A DNA stretch of 56,955 nt, from contig NZ_AXWT01000024.1 of assembly GCF_000482805.1 (NCBI RefSeq), positions 2,501 through 59,455 on the forward strand, given 5' to 3'. How positions within the stretch are numbered: position 1 is the stretch's first letter; every line of letters begins with the position of its first letter. The position numbers and the translations under genes are program-made. The notes beneath the pieces are model-generated. The model was not told the DNA's origin. It did not search any database and saw only the letters and a list, made by a program, of their open reading frames with translations. This DNA comes from Deinococcus murrayi DSM 11303. Its GTDB lineage: Bacteria; Deinococcota; Deinococci; Deinococcales; Deinococcaceae. This document shows positions 29,516 through 39,813 of the stretch, one piece after another.

Positions 29516-29803
29516 TTACTCCACGATGGCCAGAATGTCGCGTTCGCTGAGGATGGAGTAGTTCTTGCCTTCGAGGCTGACTTCGGTGCCGCCGTACTTG
29601 GCGAAGTACACGGTGTCGCCTTCCTTGATGTCCAGCGGCACGCGGGTTCCGTTGTCGAGCAGCTTGCCATTGCCGACGGCGATGACCTTCCCACGCTGGC
29701 TCTTTTCCTTAGCGGTATCGGGCACGTACAGGCCCCCGGCGGTCTTCTGCTCGGCTTCTTCAATGATTTCGACGAGGACACGGTCGCCTAATGGTTTGAG
29801 CAT
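29516..29803 (-). CDS. groES: Co-chaperonin GroES
   Basis: 95 residues, the usual length. It begins [19 protein letters not shown] and carries the mobile loop [17 protein letters not shown] that contacts GroEL. It caps the GroEL chamber as a heptamer. ATG at 29803 follows AGGAGG with eight bases between. Confidence 0.97.
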   Translation of the reverse strand: MLKPLGDRVLVEIIEEAEQKTAGGLYVPDTAKEKSQRGKVIAVGNGKLLDNGTRVPLDIKEGDTVYFAKYGGTEVSLEGKNYSILSERDILAIVE

Positions 29804-29879
29804 GAATGAACCTCCTGGAACTGAGATGGCGTTGGGGCGACGTCCGCCCAGAAGGGCGGTTTTCGCCGTTCCAGGCGGA

Positions 29880-29909
29880 ATCCTAGTCGCCTACGCTCAA
29901 CAATGTCAA
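29880..29909 (-). promoter_or_regulatory. groES promoter
   Basis: On the minus strand TTGACA (29909-29904) and TAGGAT (29885-29880) stand 18 bases apart. The -35 is a perfect match to the housekeeping consensus. A leader of about 70 bases with a hairpin (29855-29870) follows. Confidence 0.7.
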
Positions 29910-29926
29910 CACCCTGAGAACAACAA

Positions 29927-29947
29927 TCTGAGTGAGGTCGGCTCAAG
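29927..29947 (-). promoter_or_regulatory. HAIR-like element upstream of groES
   Basis: Read on the minus strand: CTTGAGC, seven bases, ACTCAGA. The HspR site HAIR is CTTGAGT-N7-ACTCAAG; eleven of 14 defined bases match. It lies 17 bases upstream of the groES -35. Confidence 0.4.
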
Positions 29948-29981
29948 GTCGACCCAGAGGGCAGAAACGTGGCACGCTGTG

Positions 29982-30031
29982 TTAAGCTGGCAGAGCAACG
30001 TATATACATTATGGGTCTTTACGTTGCCCAT
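29982..30031 (+). promoter_or_regulatory. Promoter and nested palindromes of the GGDEF-RHH gene
   Basis: TTAAGC (29982-29987) and TACATT (30005-30010) are 17 bases apart. Over and after the -10 lie GTATATAC (30000-30007), GCAACGTA (29995-30002) paired with TACGTTGC (30020-30027), and ATGGG (30011-30015) paired with CCCAT (30027-30031). These are plausible operator half-sites for the RHH domain encoded just downstream. Confidence 0.45.
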
Positions 30032-30051
30032 GTTATCCCTGGAGCTTCGCC

Positions 30052-30657
30052 ATGCCCCGCCCCGACATCCTGACCCGCTCCGCCTTCGAGGCTGCCTTTG
30101 AGGAGCTGCGCGGCGCTCCGGTCACCCTGGCCCTGCTTGACCTCGACCACTTCAAAACGCTCAACGACGCGCTGGGACACACCGAGGGCGACCGGGTGTT
30201 GCGCGGGGTTGAGCGGCTGCTCGCCGGGAGCCTCCCCACCGGGAGCGTCATCGGGCGGCTGGGGGGCGACGAATACGCGGTTCTCCTGCCCGAAACGGCT
30301 CCGGAAACAGCGCTGATTCTCTTTGACGAGGTGATTCGGCACTTCCACATCCACCGCGACCCCCACTGGCCGCGTACCTTGGGCCTGAGCGTGGGTCTGG
30401 CCGCCCGCCCGGCCCACGCCCACACCTTCGCCGACCTCTCTCGCGCCGCCGACGAGGCCCTGCTGCGGGCCAAGCGCGAGGGCCGGGGCCGGGCTTGCAT
30501 TTACGTCGAGAGCAAGATGGTCCTCAAATCCAACTACTACCCCAAAAGCCAACTGGAACGCCTCTCCAAGCTGTCGGGCGCGCTGGGCCGCACCGAGGCC
30601 AGCCTCTTGCGGGAAGCGCTGGATGACCTCGTGGAGAAGTACCGGGGGGAGCTGTGA
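30052..30657 (+). CDS. GGDEF domain fused to a ribbon-helix-helix DNA-binding domain
   Basis: 201 residues. Residues 5-152 are a GGDEF domain: DILTRSAFE (a shortened start), [20 protein letters not shown], the active-site loop [13 protein letters not shown] (GGDEY at 71-75) and [15 protein letters not shown]. No inhibitory RxxD site is present. Residues about 156-199 ([20 protein letters not shown], then [19 protein letters not shown]) have the strand-helix-helix pattern of CopG/Arc repressors. There is no sensor or TM segment. The protein may make or bind cyclic di-GMP and act directly on DNA. ATG follows GGAG with seven bases between. It diverges from groES. Confidence 0.75.
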   Translation: MPRPDILTRSAFEAAFEELRGAPVTLALLDLDHFKTLNDALGHTEGDRVLRGVERLLAGSLPTGSVIGRLGGDEYAVLLPETAPETALILFDEVIRHFHIHRDPHWPRTLGLSVGLAARPAHAHTFADLSRAADEALLRAKREGRGRACIYVESKMVLKSNYYPKSQLERLSKLSGALGRTEASLLREALDDLVEKYRGEL

Positions 30658-30659
30658 GA

Positions 30660-30755
30660 GGCGCGTGTGGCCTGTTGCTTGTGGCTGGTGGACGAGCGTC
30701 GGCGATGGCTTCTGCTGCGGCCTTTCTCCTCCAGGTTACAGGCCACGTGCCACAA
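30660..30755. repeat. Palindromic repeat-like insert
   Basis: Arms GTGGCCTGT and GCTTGTGGC near 30667-30690 recur in inverted form as ACAGGCCAC and GCCACAAGC near 30738-30758. No coding pattern is seen between. It seems to have replaced the 5' part of the following remnant. Confidence 0.4.
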
Positions 30756-30756
30756 G

Positions 30757-30853
30757 CCTGCGCGAGGCCTTCTTCGCCCACCCGCGCCTGCTCTGCACCG
30801 AGGTCCGCGTGAGCCGCCGCGAGAATGTCCTGCTGGTGACGAGGACCGCGTGA
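30757..30853 (+). pseudogene. C-terminal remnant of an unidentified gene
   Basis: The frame reading [20 protein letters not shown] and [11 protein letters not shown] ends at TGA 30851-30853, which overlaps the GTG start of the next gene as GTGA, as in true coupled operons here. It looks like a protein end, yet upstream the frame passes into a palindromic repeat and no start is plausible. Probably a gene truncated by the repeat insertion; family unknown. Confidence 0.45.
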
Positions 30854-31449
30854 CCTTCCGTCTCACCCTGTTGCGGCATGGCCGCAGCCGCGCCGACGAC
30901 GAGGGGGTCCACGAGGGCCGCTACGATTCCCCGCTCACGGACGTGGGCCGTGCCCAGGCGAGGGCACTCGCGGCGCACTGGCAGGCCCACCCGCCCGGTT
31001 TCGACCGGGTATACGCTTCAACGCTGGTCCGGGCGCACGAGACGGCGAGCCTGGTAGCGGGGGCGCTAGGGCTGCCCGTCACCCCGGCCCCACTGCTGAG
31101 GGAATGGGACAACGGCCCACTGGCGGGCCTCCCGCGTGAGGAGGCGCAGGAACGCTTTCCCCTGCCCAGCTTCCGCCACGACCTCTCGCCCCTCACCCGT
31201 GAGGGCGGCGAGTCGCAGGCGGCCATCCGCGCCCGCGCCCTGCTCGCGCTGGAGCAGCTCTGGCAGGGCGGGGGAGAACACGCCCTCGTCGTGTCGCACG
31301 GGGGGTTCCTGAACTCCCTGCTGCGCGAGCTGACTGGCGGGCACCGGGCCTGGTTCCGCTTCGGGGACACGGCCTTCGCCACGGTCGAACTCTCGCGGGA
31401 GAGTCACACGGCGCTGGTGACGGGGGTGAACCTGACGCCGCACCTCTGA
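30850..31449 (+). CDS. Histidine phosphatase family protein
   Basis: 199 residues of the phosphoglycerate-mutase-like phosphatase family. The catalytic RHG motif is [12 protein letters not shown], the second Arg is in [12 protein letters not shown], the Glu is in [11 protein letters not shown], and the C-terminal His is in [14 protein letters not shown]. Such enzymes dephosphorylate small metabolites or alpha-ribazole phosphate; the substrate is not evident. GTG at 30850 overlaps the stop of the upstream remnant. Confidence 0.8.
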   Translation: MTFRLTLLRHGRSRADDEGVHEGRYDSPLTDVGRAQARALAAHWQAHPPGFDRVYASTLVRAHETASLVAGALGLPVTPAPLLREWDNGPLAGLPREEAQERFPLPSFRHDLSPLTREGGESQAAIRARALLALEQLWQGGGEHALVVSHGGFLNSLLRELTGGHRAWFRFGDTAFATVELSRESHTALVTGVNLTPHL

Positions 31450-31459
31450 CTGCTGGCCG

Positions 31460-31978
<519 letters not shown>

Positions 31979-32050
31979 GTCCCCAGCATGGCGGCCTGCT
32001 CCCGCCCGCAGAGCGCCCCAGGGCACGGTCGGGGGGTTACCCTTTCTCTC

Positions 32051-32974
32051 ATGCCGCTCAACTCCGGCCACGTCCACCGCGAGCGCGTCCCCGCCTGGGC
32101 GCGGGGCCTGAGCGTGCTGGCTTACCTCGTGCGGGCACACGGGCACTCAGACGAGGCGACGTGGCGTTCCCGGCTGGCGGCGGGCGAGGTGCGGCTGGAC
32201 GGGAAAACAGCCCACGGCGGGGAGGAACTGCGCCCTGGCGGGCACCTCGACTGGCACCGCCCCCCCTGGGAGGAGGAGGCCGTGCCCCTCGACTTCGCGG
32301 TCGTCCACGAGGATGCGGCCCTCCTCGCGGTCGCCAAGCCCTCTGGCCTGCCTACCCTGCCGGGCGGCGGCTTTCTGGAGGGCACCCTGCTGACCGGGGT
32401 GCGGCGGCGCTGGCCGGGGGCGCGGCCCCTGCACCGGCTGGGGCGCGGCACGTCGGGATTGGTGCTGTTCGCCCTCACCCCTGAAGCCGCGGCGGCCCTC
32501 GCGCGGGCGTGGCGGGCGGGCGAGGTGGGCAAGGGTTACCGGGCGCTGGGCGCGGGCCACCCCGACTGGGAGGAACGGGCGCTCACGACGCCGGTCGGCC
32601 CGGTGCCCCACCCCCGGCTGGGCACGGTGTACGCGGCGAGCGCGTTCGGCAAACCGTCCCTCAGCGTGGCGCGGGTGCTGGAGCGGCGCTCCGGGGCCAC
32701 CCTCTTCGAGGTCGACCTGCACACCGGGCGGCCCCACCAGATTCGCATTCACCTCGCGGCGGCGGGGCATCCCCTCCTGGGCGACCCCCTCTACGCCCCC
32801 GGCGGCCTGCCCCGCGCGGACAACCCCGGCCTCCCCGGCGACCTCGGCTACCTCCTGCACGCCGAGCGGCTGACCCTGGCCCACCCGCTGACGGGCGAGC
32901 GCTTGACCCTGCGGGCGGGGCCTCCGGCGGCGCTGCGGCGGGCGGGAGAGGAAGACTGCGACCCTGGCTCCTAG
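32051..32974 (+). CDS. RluA-family pseudouridine synthase-like protein lacking the catalytic Asp
   Basis: 307 residues. An S4-like N-terminal part ([13 protein letters not shown]) is followed by the RluA domain: [17 protein letters not shown], then [13 protein letters not shown] at residues 128-140, and later [28 protein letters not shown]. The first motif is normally HRLDxxTSG, where the Asp is the catalytic nucleophile; here Gly131 replaces it. The other motifs are intact. It may bind RNA without isomerising uridine. Leaderless ATG: TACCCT at 32038-32043 lies seven bases upstream. Confidence 0.8.
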   Translation: MPLNSGHVHRERVPAWARGLSVLAYLVRAHGHSDEATWRSRLAAGEVRLDGKTAHGGEELRPGGHLDWHRPPWEEEAVPLDFAVVHEDAALLAVAKPSGLPTLPGGGFLEGTLLTGVRRRWPGARPLHRLGRGTSGLVLFALTPEAAAALARAWRAGEVGKGYRALGAGHPDWEERALTTPVGPVPHPRLGTVYAASAFGKPSLSVARVLERRSGATLFEVDLHTGRPHQIRIHLAAAGHPLLGDPLYAPGGLPRADNPGLPGDLGYLLHAERLTLAHPLTGERLTLRAGPPAALRRAGEEDCDPGS

Positions 32975-33005
32975 CCTCCCCCGGCCCAGCCGCTACACTC
33001 CCCCG

Positions 33006-34282
33006 GTGAGTTCTTCCGCCGCCCCTTCCACCCACGTCTGGACCCTGGATTCCGGCCTGACGGTCGCCTTCGAGCGCCGCCGGGGGCCGGGCTTTGCCTT
33101 CGACCTGCGGATTCCGGTGGGGAGCGCTCACGACCCGCGCGGGAGGGAGGGGGCGGCGGGCGTGCTCGAAGAGTGGCTCTCCAAGGGGGCCGGGGGCCGG
33201 GACGCCCGCGCCCTGGGGGACGCCTTCGATGACCTTGGCGTGCGCCGGGGCGGGGGGGTAGGGCCGGAGGCGACCCGCGTAAGCCTGAGCGGGCTGCTGG
33301 GCGACCTGCCCGCCGCGCTGGGCCTCGCCGCCGACCTCGTGCTGCGGCCCCACCTGCCGCCGGAGGAACTCCCCACCCTGACCGACCTCGCCCGGCAGGA
33401 CCTCGAAGCGCTGGAGGAAAGCCCCCCCGACCGCCTCGCGGTGGAAGCGCGGCGGGTGGCCTTTGCGCCCGACCCCGCCTCGCCCTACGCGGGCTACGTC
33501 CACCCCGCGAGCGGCACGCGGGAGGGCCTCGCGCGGCTGACGGTGGAGGGCTTGCGTGCCTTTCATGCCGGGTATCCGGCGCGGGGCAGCGTGCTGGGAG
33601 TTGTGGCGGACGCCGAGCCGGAGGAGGTGCGCCGCCTCGCGCAGGGGGCCTTCGCGGGCTGGGAGGGGGGGGAAGCGCGGGTCGTCCCCGCCCGCTTTGT
33701 GCCCGGTGCCCGCGCCCACGTCCTGCACCCGGAGGCCGAGCAGACCCACCTCAGTGTGACGGCCCCCGGCGCAGCGCCCCTCAGCCCCGACTGGCTGCGC
33801 TGGCAGCTCGCGCTGACGGCGCTGTCGGGCGGGAGCGCGAGCCGCCTCTTTCACGCGGTGCGCGAGGAACGGGGGCTGGCCTACAGCGTGGGGGCCTCGC
33901 CCGTGGTGCTGGGGGGCGGGGGCTTCCTGAGCGTCTATGCGGGCAGCACGCCCGACCGCGCCCCGGAGACGCTGGCGGTCCTCCTCGCGGAGCTGGGCCG
34001 CCTGCGGGCCGGGCTGGAGGGGGCCGAGTTCGGGCGGGCACGCCGGGGCCTCCTCGCCGGGGTGGTCTTCGGGGCCGAAAGCCTGCGCTCGCGGGCGGCG
34101 GGCCTCACCCGCGACCTCGCTCTCTTTGGCCGGGTGCGGCCTCCCGCCGAGCTGCGGGCGGCGCTGCTTGCCCTCACCCTGGAGGAGGTCAACTCTTTCC
34201 TCGCCGGATACGACCCCCTCGCCGGGGCGACGGTGGTCACCCTGGGGCCGGGGGCAGCGGACCAGGGCACCGGGGAGGCCGC

Positions 34283-34286
<4 letters not shown>
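33006..34286 (+). CDS. M16-family peptidase-like subunit without the zinc motif
   Basis: 426 residues with the pitrilysin/MPP-like two-domain fold. Where active members have HxxEH, this protein has [13 protein letters not shown], so no zinc can bind. The C-terminal half keeps the R/Y pair region [19 protein letters not shown]. Such inactive subunits pair with an active partner, here the next gene, which overlaps by four bases (GTGA). GTG at 33006 is leaderless: TACACT at 32994-32999 ends six bases upstream. Confidence 0.85.
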
Positions 34287-35518
<1,232 letters not shown>

Positions 35519-35536
35519 GGGTGACATGAGTAACAT

Positions 35537-35565
35537 TTGTGCGACGCTCAGGCAGGTCTTATAGT
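35537..35565 (+). promoter_or_regulatory. Promoter of the lipoprotein-subtilase operon
   Basis: TTGTGC (35537-35542) and TATAGT (35560-35565) with a 17-base spacer. The leader before ATG 35682 is about 110 bases and includes GGACCCCG just before the start, a weak ribosome site. Confidence 0.6.
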
Positions 35566-35681
35566 GCGGTCACCGACGGAACGATGAACGTGGAAGCGAA
35601 CGGGGTTCGCGCTCTCTGGGCAGGCCTCCATCCTCCCGCTCTCCATTCACGTTTCTGAAGACGTGACCCACTGGGACCCCG

Positions 35682-36995
35682 ATGAACCGATTTCTGCCCC
35701 TGACCCTGCTGACGAGCCTGCTGTGTGCTTGTGGTCCCGGCGCTGCGCCTGGAAGCCCGTCCCTGCCCGGCTCTGCTGACACGGTGGTGCCTACCGTGCG
35801 CTTGTCGGCGTCGCCCCAGGTGCTCGCGGCTCCTGGTCCGGTGGACCTGACAGCCACCGCGGTGGATGAGCGGGGCATCGCGGGTGTGACGTTCTACCGG
35901 GGCACGACGCGCCTCGGTGAGGATACTTCCGAGCCCTACACTTTCCGAGACGACCTGACTTCCCTGGGGGCGGGCGAGTGGGTCTACCGGGCGGTGGCTG
36001 CCGATACTTCCGGCAATGTGGCCGAGGCGACGACCACGGTCACCGTGGCCGGACCGGTCGCGGGGTCTCCAAGGGCCGAGGTGACTGTCCAACGCAACAG
36101 CCCCACGAGCTACACCGTGATGGTCCGGCCTGCTGCGGGACAGTCGCTCGCGAAAATCGAGGTCTACGACAATGGCCGTCCGGTCGCGACCGACGAGCAG
36201 GCCCCCTTCTCCGTGGACCTGACCTATACAGCAGCGGACAATGGGCCGCACACCCTGCGGATTCGCCTGTTTGATGGGGCTGGGGGGGTATCCGAGGTGC
36301 TTCGCCAGGTGGAGGTCGCTGTGCTGCCCACCGCGGACACGCCTCCCACGGTGCGTCTCACGCCGGAGGTCTTGACGGTGGCCACCGAAAGTCCGGTCAC
36401 GCTGACGGCTACCGCTCAGGACGACCAGGGCATTGACCGGGTGGAGTTTTGGTTGGACGGAGAACGCGTCGGTCTCCGCCAGGAGGCTCCCTATGCCGTC
36501 ACCCTCACCTTTGGAGCGGCGCAAGGGGGCCAAAGAACGCTGACGGCGCGGGCCTACGACACCGCTGGGCAGACCAGCGAAGCCAGAGCGACGCTGAATG
36601 TAGACATCGACGCGGGTGATTCCGTAGACCGTGCAGCCCCCATCCAGATTGGTCAGAGCGTGGACGGTGTGATTGCCGGGAAGCCGCGGGACATCGATGT
36701 CTACCGGTTTACGGGAGCGGCGGATGACCGTTTGCGCCTCACCGTCAGCGGCCAGAGCGGCCCTTTTCCCCACAGCACCCTTGACCCCTATGTTCAGGTT
36801 TTGCTTCCTGACGGCAAGACCGTGTTCGAGCAGGACGACGACAGCGGCCCCGGCTATGACGCCGAGCTGCTGTTCAATCTCCCGCAGGAAGGAACGTACT
36901 ACATTGTGGTGACCAGTTTCCGCATCTTCGACGACCCACGCGCGACCGACGACCGACCGACCAACCTTTACCGTCTGTCTCTCAGCCGCCGCTAG
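35682..36995 (+). CDS. Lipoprotein with Ig-like repeats and a PPC domain
   Basis: 437 residues. The lipoprotein signal ends in LCAC (Cys17). Three Ig-like repeats follow, visible as VDLTATAVDERGIAGVTFYR near 50, YTVMVRPAAGQSLAKIEVYD near 150 and VTLTATAQDDQGIDRVEFWL near 245. The last ~115 residues form a bacterial pre-peptidase C-terminal domain (VDGVIAGKPRDIDVYRF, LDPYVQVLLPDG, EGTYYIVV). Such domains usually sit on secreted proteases. It lies 47 bases upstream of a subtilase on the same strand, so it may be a surface partner or scaffold for it. Confidence 0.8.
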   Translation: MNRFLPLTLLTSLLCACGPGAAPGSPSLPGSADTVVPTVRLSASPQVLAAPGPVDLTATAVDERGIAGVTFYRGTTRLGEDTSEPYTFRDDLTSLGAGEWVYRAVAADTSGNVAEATTTVTVAGPVAGSPRAEVTVQRNSPTSYTVMVRPAAGQSLAKIEVYDNGRPVATDEQAPFSVDLTYTAADNGPHTLRIRLFDGAGGVSEVLRQVEVAVLPTADTPPTVRLTPEVLTVATESPVTLTATAQDDQGIDRVEFWLDGERVGLRQEAPYAVTLTFGAAQGGQRTLTARAYDTAGQTSEARATLNVDIDAGDSVDRAAPIQIGQSVDGVIAGKPRDIDVYRFTGAADDRLRLTVSGQSGPFPHSTLDPYVQVLLPDGKTVFEQDDDSGPGYDAELLFNLPQEGTYYIVVTSFRIFDDPRATDDRPTNLYRLSLSRR

Positions 36996-37042
36996 GCGTT
37001 CGCCTCTCGCCCGGCTTCCTGCCGGAGTACAGGAGACTTCCC

Positions 37043-39748
37043 TTGAACACTCCCCGTCATGCCCTGCTGCTTCTGACTGCCGCCATTGCCCTCGCGAGCT
37101 GCGGCAGCACCCCCAACACGCCGAACGGTCAAGCTCCTGCGCGTCAGGGAACCTCGGCGTCTATCCGCGCCGCCGACGTGCCGGTCAGCGAGACGGGCCG
37201 CTACTTCGTGGAACTTGCGGGCGATCCCACGGCTTTGGGTGCCCAGAGCATTCGCAGCCAGCAGGCTGAGTTCCGGCTCCGGGCCGCTCAAGCGGGCCTC
37301 AAGCTTCAGGAGTTTGCCAGCTACCAGCGCCTCTTTAACGGCTTGAGCGTCACTGCGAGCGCTGAGGAAGCGAACCGCTTGGCCCGGTTGCCTGGCGTTG
37401 TCAACATTTTCCCCGTTGTGAAGATTGAGCGACCGGTCACTGAAGTCAGTGGTGAGCCGTCCGTTCCGCAAGTGCAAACGGCTGCCACCATGACTGGGGC
37501 CTCCATTCTGCGTGATGAGCTGGGGATTACGGGGAAGAACGTCAAGGTGGCCATCATGGACACCGGCATCGATTATGATCACCCGGCGTTTCAGGGCCGC
37601 ATCATCACCGGCTTTGACTTCGTGGGGGACGCGTTCGGTGCGAACGGTAACTTTACCCCTGCGCCCGATGAAAATGCCGATGACTGCGGCGGCCACGGCA
37701 CGCACGTGGCAGGCATCGTGGGGGCCAATGACCCGACCAATGGCTTTAAGGGTGTCGCTCCTGACGTGATGTTTGGGGCCTACAAGGTGTTTGGCTGTGA
37801 AGGCTCGACCAGCGCCGACATCATGTTGCAGGCGATGGAGCGGGCTGAAGCTGACGGCATGCAGGTCCTGAACATGAGCATTGGCGCAAGCTTCCAGTGG
37901 CCTGACTACCCTACCGCGAAGGCGGCCAGCGCCCTCTCTAAGCGCGGCGTCATCGTGACTGTCTCGGCGGGAAATAGCGGCGCCGATGGACAGTATGCGA
38001 CCGGAGCGCCCAGTCTCGGCGCGAACGTGATTGCGGTGGCTTCGGTGGACAATGCCAAGCTGGAGATGGATTACCTGACCGTCAGCACGGACGGTGCCCG
38101 CGTGCCCTACACGGTGGCGACGGGTGCGCCCAGCCCCAGCACGGGCCTGAACTTGGAAGTCACCCGTGGCCCCGGCGTTACGAATGCGGCGACGGCAGAC
38201 GGCTGCTTCGTCAGTGGGGCCAACCCCTTTGCGCCCGGCAGCCTGACGGGCAAAGCCGTCCTGATTCGGCGTGGAGGCTGCACCTTCCGTGAGAAGGCGC
38301 TCAACGCGCAGGCCGCGGGTGCCCGCGCGGTGCTGATTTTCAACAACGCTCCTGGTGTTCTCTCGCCGACGGTCGCGCCCAGCACGGCCAGCGACAACCA
38401 GGTCATCGAGATTCCAGTCGTCGGTCTGTCCGATGTGGACGGCGCTCGGATGGGCAATCAGGTCAGCTCTGGTGCCGCCCCCCGCGTAACCTTTACGGGG
38501 CAGCGTGATCTGTTTGCTAACCCCACCGGCGGAACCCTCAGCAGCTTCACGAGCTACGGCTCTTCGCCTGACCTCGACCTCAAGCCGGACCTCTCGGCAC
38601 CGGGCGGTCTCATCAAGAGCACCTACCCCCTGACGAAAGAGCCGACCGGCTACGCGGTCCTCAGCGGCACCAGCATGGCGGCCCCGCACGTCGCGGGAGT
38701 GGCGGCGCTGCTGCTCGAACGTTATCCGCAGCTGGGCAAGATTGACGGTGAGGCCCGCCGCCTCCTGCAAAACACGGCCAAGCCGAGTAACTATTTCCTG
38801 AGCGGCAATGTGTCCTCTTTTGTGGACTATGTGCAGCGTCAGGGTGCGGGTGTGGTGAACGCTCCGGCGGCCCTCGCAGCGCTCCAGAGCGGCGTGAGTG
38901 TATCGCCCAGCAAGATTGCCCTCGGCGAGAGCGACGGCATGCCCACCCGCACCAAAGTGCTCACCATTCGCAACAACGGGAACACCCCCCAGACCTATCA
39001 GGTGACCCACGTGGCAGCCCTGACCATCAGCGGCACCACGTTCGTGCCCGCTCCGAGCGCAGCGGCAGCGACGGTGACCATCAACGGTCAGGCCAGCACC
39101 ACCGTGACTGTTCCGGCGGGTGGCACCGCCGAGCTGAATGTGAGCATCACCGCCCCCGCCGGGGCTGCCGACCGCTCGCAGTACGGTGGATACATTCGCC
39201 TGACGAACACGAACGCCAGCGGCGTCAGCCTCAGCGTGCCCTACGGCGGCTTTAAGGGTGACTACCAGAGCATCCGTGTGCTGGGTGACATCTCGCTGCC
39301 GGGCTATGGTCTGGGCAATACGCCCTTCCCCTTCCCCGCCTTCTATGACGCGGTGCGGGGCAACCTGTACTTCCGGGGCGGCACCCCGGCCACCAAGCCC
39401 GTCTTCACGCTGGGCCAGGTCGGTACCACGCTTGATATCCCCCGCATCTGGGTGCACCTCGCGCACCAGTCGCGCTGGCTGGCGATGGACGTGCTAGACG
39501 CGAACGGCAACCTCGTCGATACGGTGTCGTACGACGAGTACCTGCCCCGCAACGCCAGCAACAGCTACAGCGGCCCGACCAGCAACGCCTATTACACCTG
39601 GAGCTGGAACGGCACTCTCGCCAACGGCAACCCGGCCCCTAACGGCGACTACCGCCTGCGCCTGCGCGTCCTCAAGGCCCTGGGTGACGAGAGCAACCCC
39701 AACCACATCGAGACGTACGTCAGCCCGGTGTTCAGCATCCAGCGCTGA
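37043..39748 (+). CDS. Secreted subtilisin-like serine protease (S8) with PA domain
   Basis: 901 residues. The lipoprotein-type signal ends LASC (Cys20). An inhibitor-I9-like propeptide is at about 50-135. Catalytic Asp173 is in IMDTGIDYDHP, His218 in GGHGTHVAG and Ser544 in LSGTSMAAPHVAG. A protease-associated (PA) domain is inserted between His and Ser (about 365-485). The C-terminal ~280 residues are Ig/Fn3-like, ending with a FlgD-like WNGTLANGNPAPNGDY. Start is TTG at 37043 after AGGAG. It probably degrades external protein for nutrition. Confidence 0.9.
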   Translation: MNTPRHALLLLTAAIALASCGSTPNTPNGQAPARQGTSASIRAADVPVSETGRYFVELAGDPTALGAQSIRSQQAEFRLRAAQAGLKLQEFASYQRLFNGLSVTASAEEANRLARLPGVVNIFPVVKIERPVTEVSGEPSVPQVQTAATMTGASILRDELGITGKNVKVAIMDTGIDYDHPAFQGRIITGFDFVGDAFGANGNFTPAPDENADDCGGHGTHVAGIVGANDPTNGFKGVAPDVMFGAYKVFGCEGSTSADIMLQAMERAEADGMQVLNMSIGASFQWPDYPTAKAASALSKRGVIVTVSAGNSGADGQYATGAPSLGANVIAVASVDNAKLEMDYLTVSTDGARVPYTVATGAPSPSTGLNLEVTRGPGVTNAATADGCFVSGANPFAPGSLTGKAVLIRRGGCTFREKALNAQAAGARAVLIFNNAPGVLSPTVAPSTASDNQVIEIPVVGLSDVDGARMGNQVSSGAAPRVTFTGQRDLFANPTGGTLSSFTSYGSSPDLDLKPDLSAPGGLIKSTYPLTKEPTGYAVLSGTSMAAPHVAGVAALLLERYPQLGKIDGEARRLLQNTAKPSNYFLSGNVSSFVDYVQRQGAGVVNAPAALAALQSGVSVSPSKIALGESDGMPTRTKVLTIRNNGNTPQTYQVTHVAALTISGTTFVPAPSAAAATVTINGQASTTVTVPAGGTAELNVSITAPAGAADRSQYGGYIRLTNTNASGVSLSVPYGGFKGDYQSIRVLGDISLPGYGLGNTPFPFPAFYDAVRGNLYFRGGTPATKPVFTLGQVGTTLDIPRIWVHLAHQSRWLAMDVLDANGNLVDTVSYDEYLPRNASNSYSGPTSNAYYTWSWNGTLANGNPAPNGDYRLRLRVLKALGDESNPNHIETYVSPVFSIQR

Positions 39749-39768
39749 GCCAGCGGGAGCAGCACGAA

Positions 39769-39805
39769 GGGGGGCCTGGTCCGCGTGACCAGGCCCCCCT
39801 CTTTT
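39769..39805 (+). terminator. Rho-independent terminator after the subtilase
   Basis: A perfect 13-base stem (GGGGGGCCTGGTC with its complement) around a five-base loop, followed by TCTTTT. Confidence 0.85.
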
Positions 39806-39813
39806 CCCTTGGC

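Noticed and set aside
30005..30035. RDRM at TTATGGG...CCCATGTTAT before the GGDEF-RHH gene
   Set aside because: The spacing is 11 bases rather than the compact 17-base palindrome and the inner bases do not fit.
29804..30051. CIRCE element upstream of groES
   Set aside because: No TTAGCACTC-N9-GAGTGCTAA or close variant is present on either strand.
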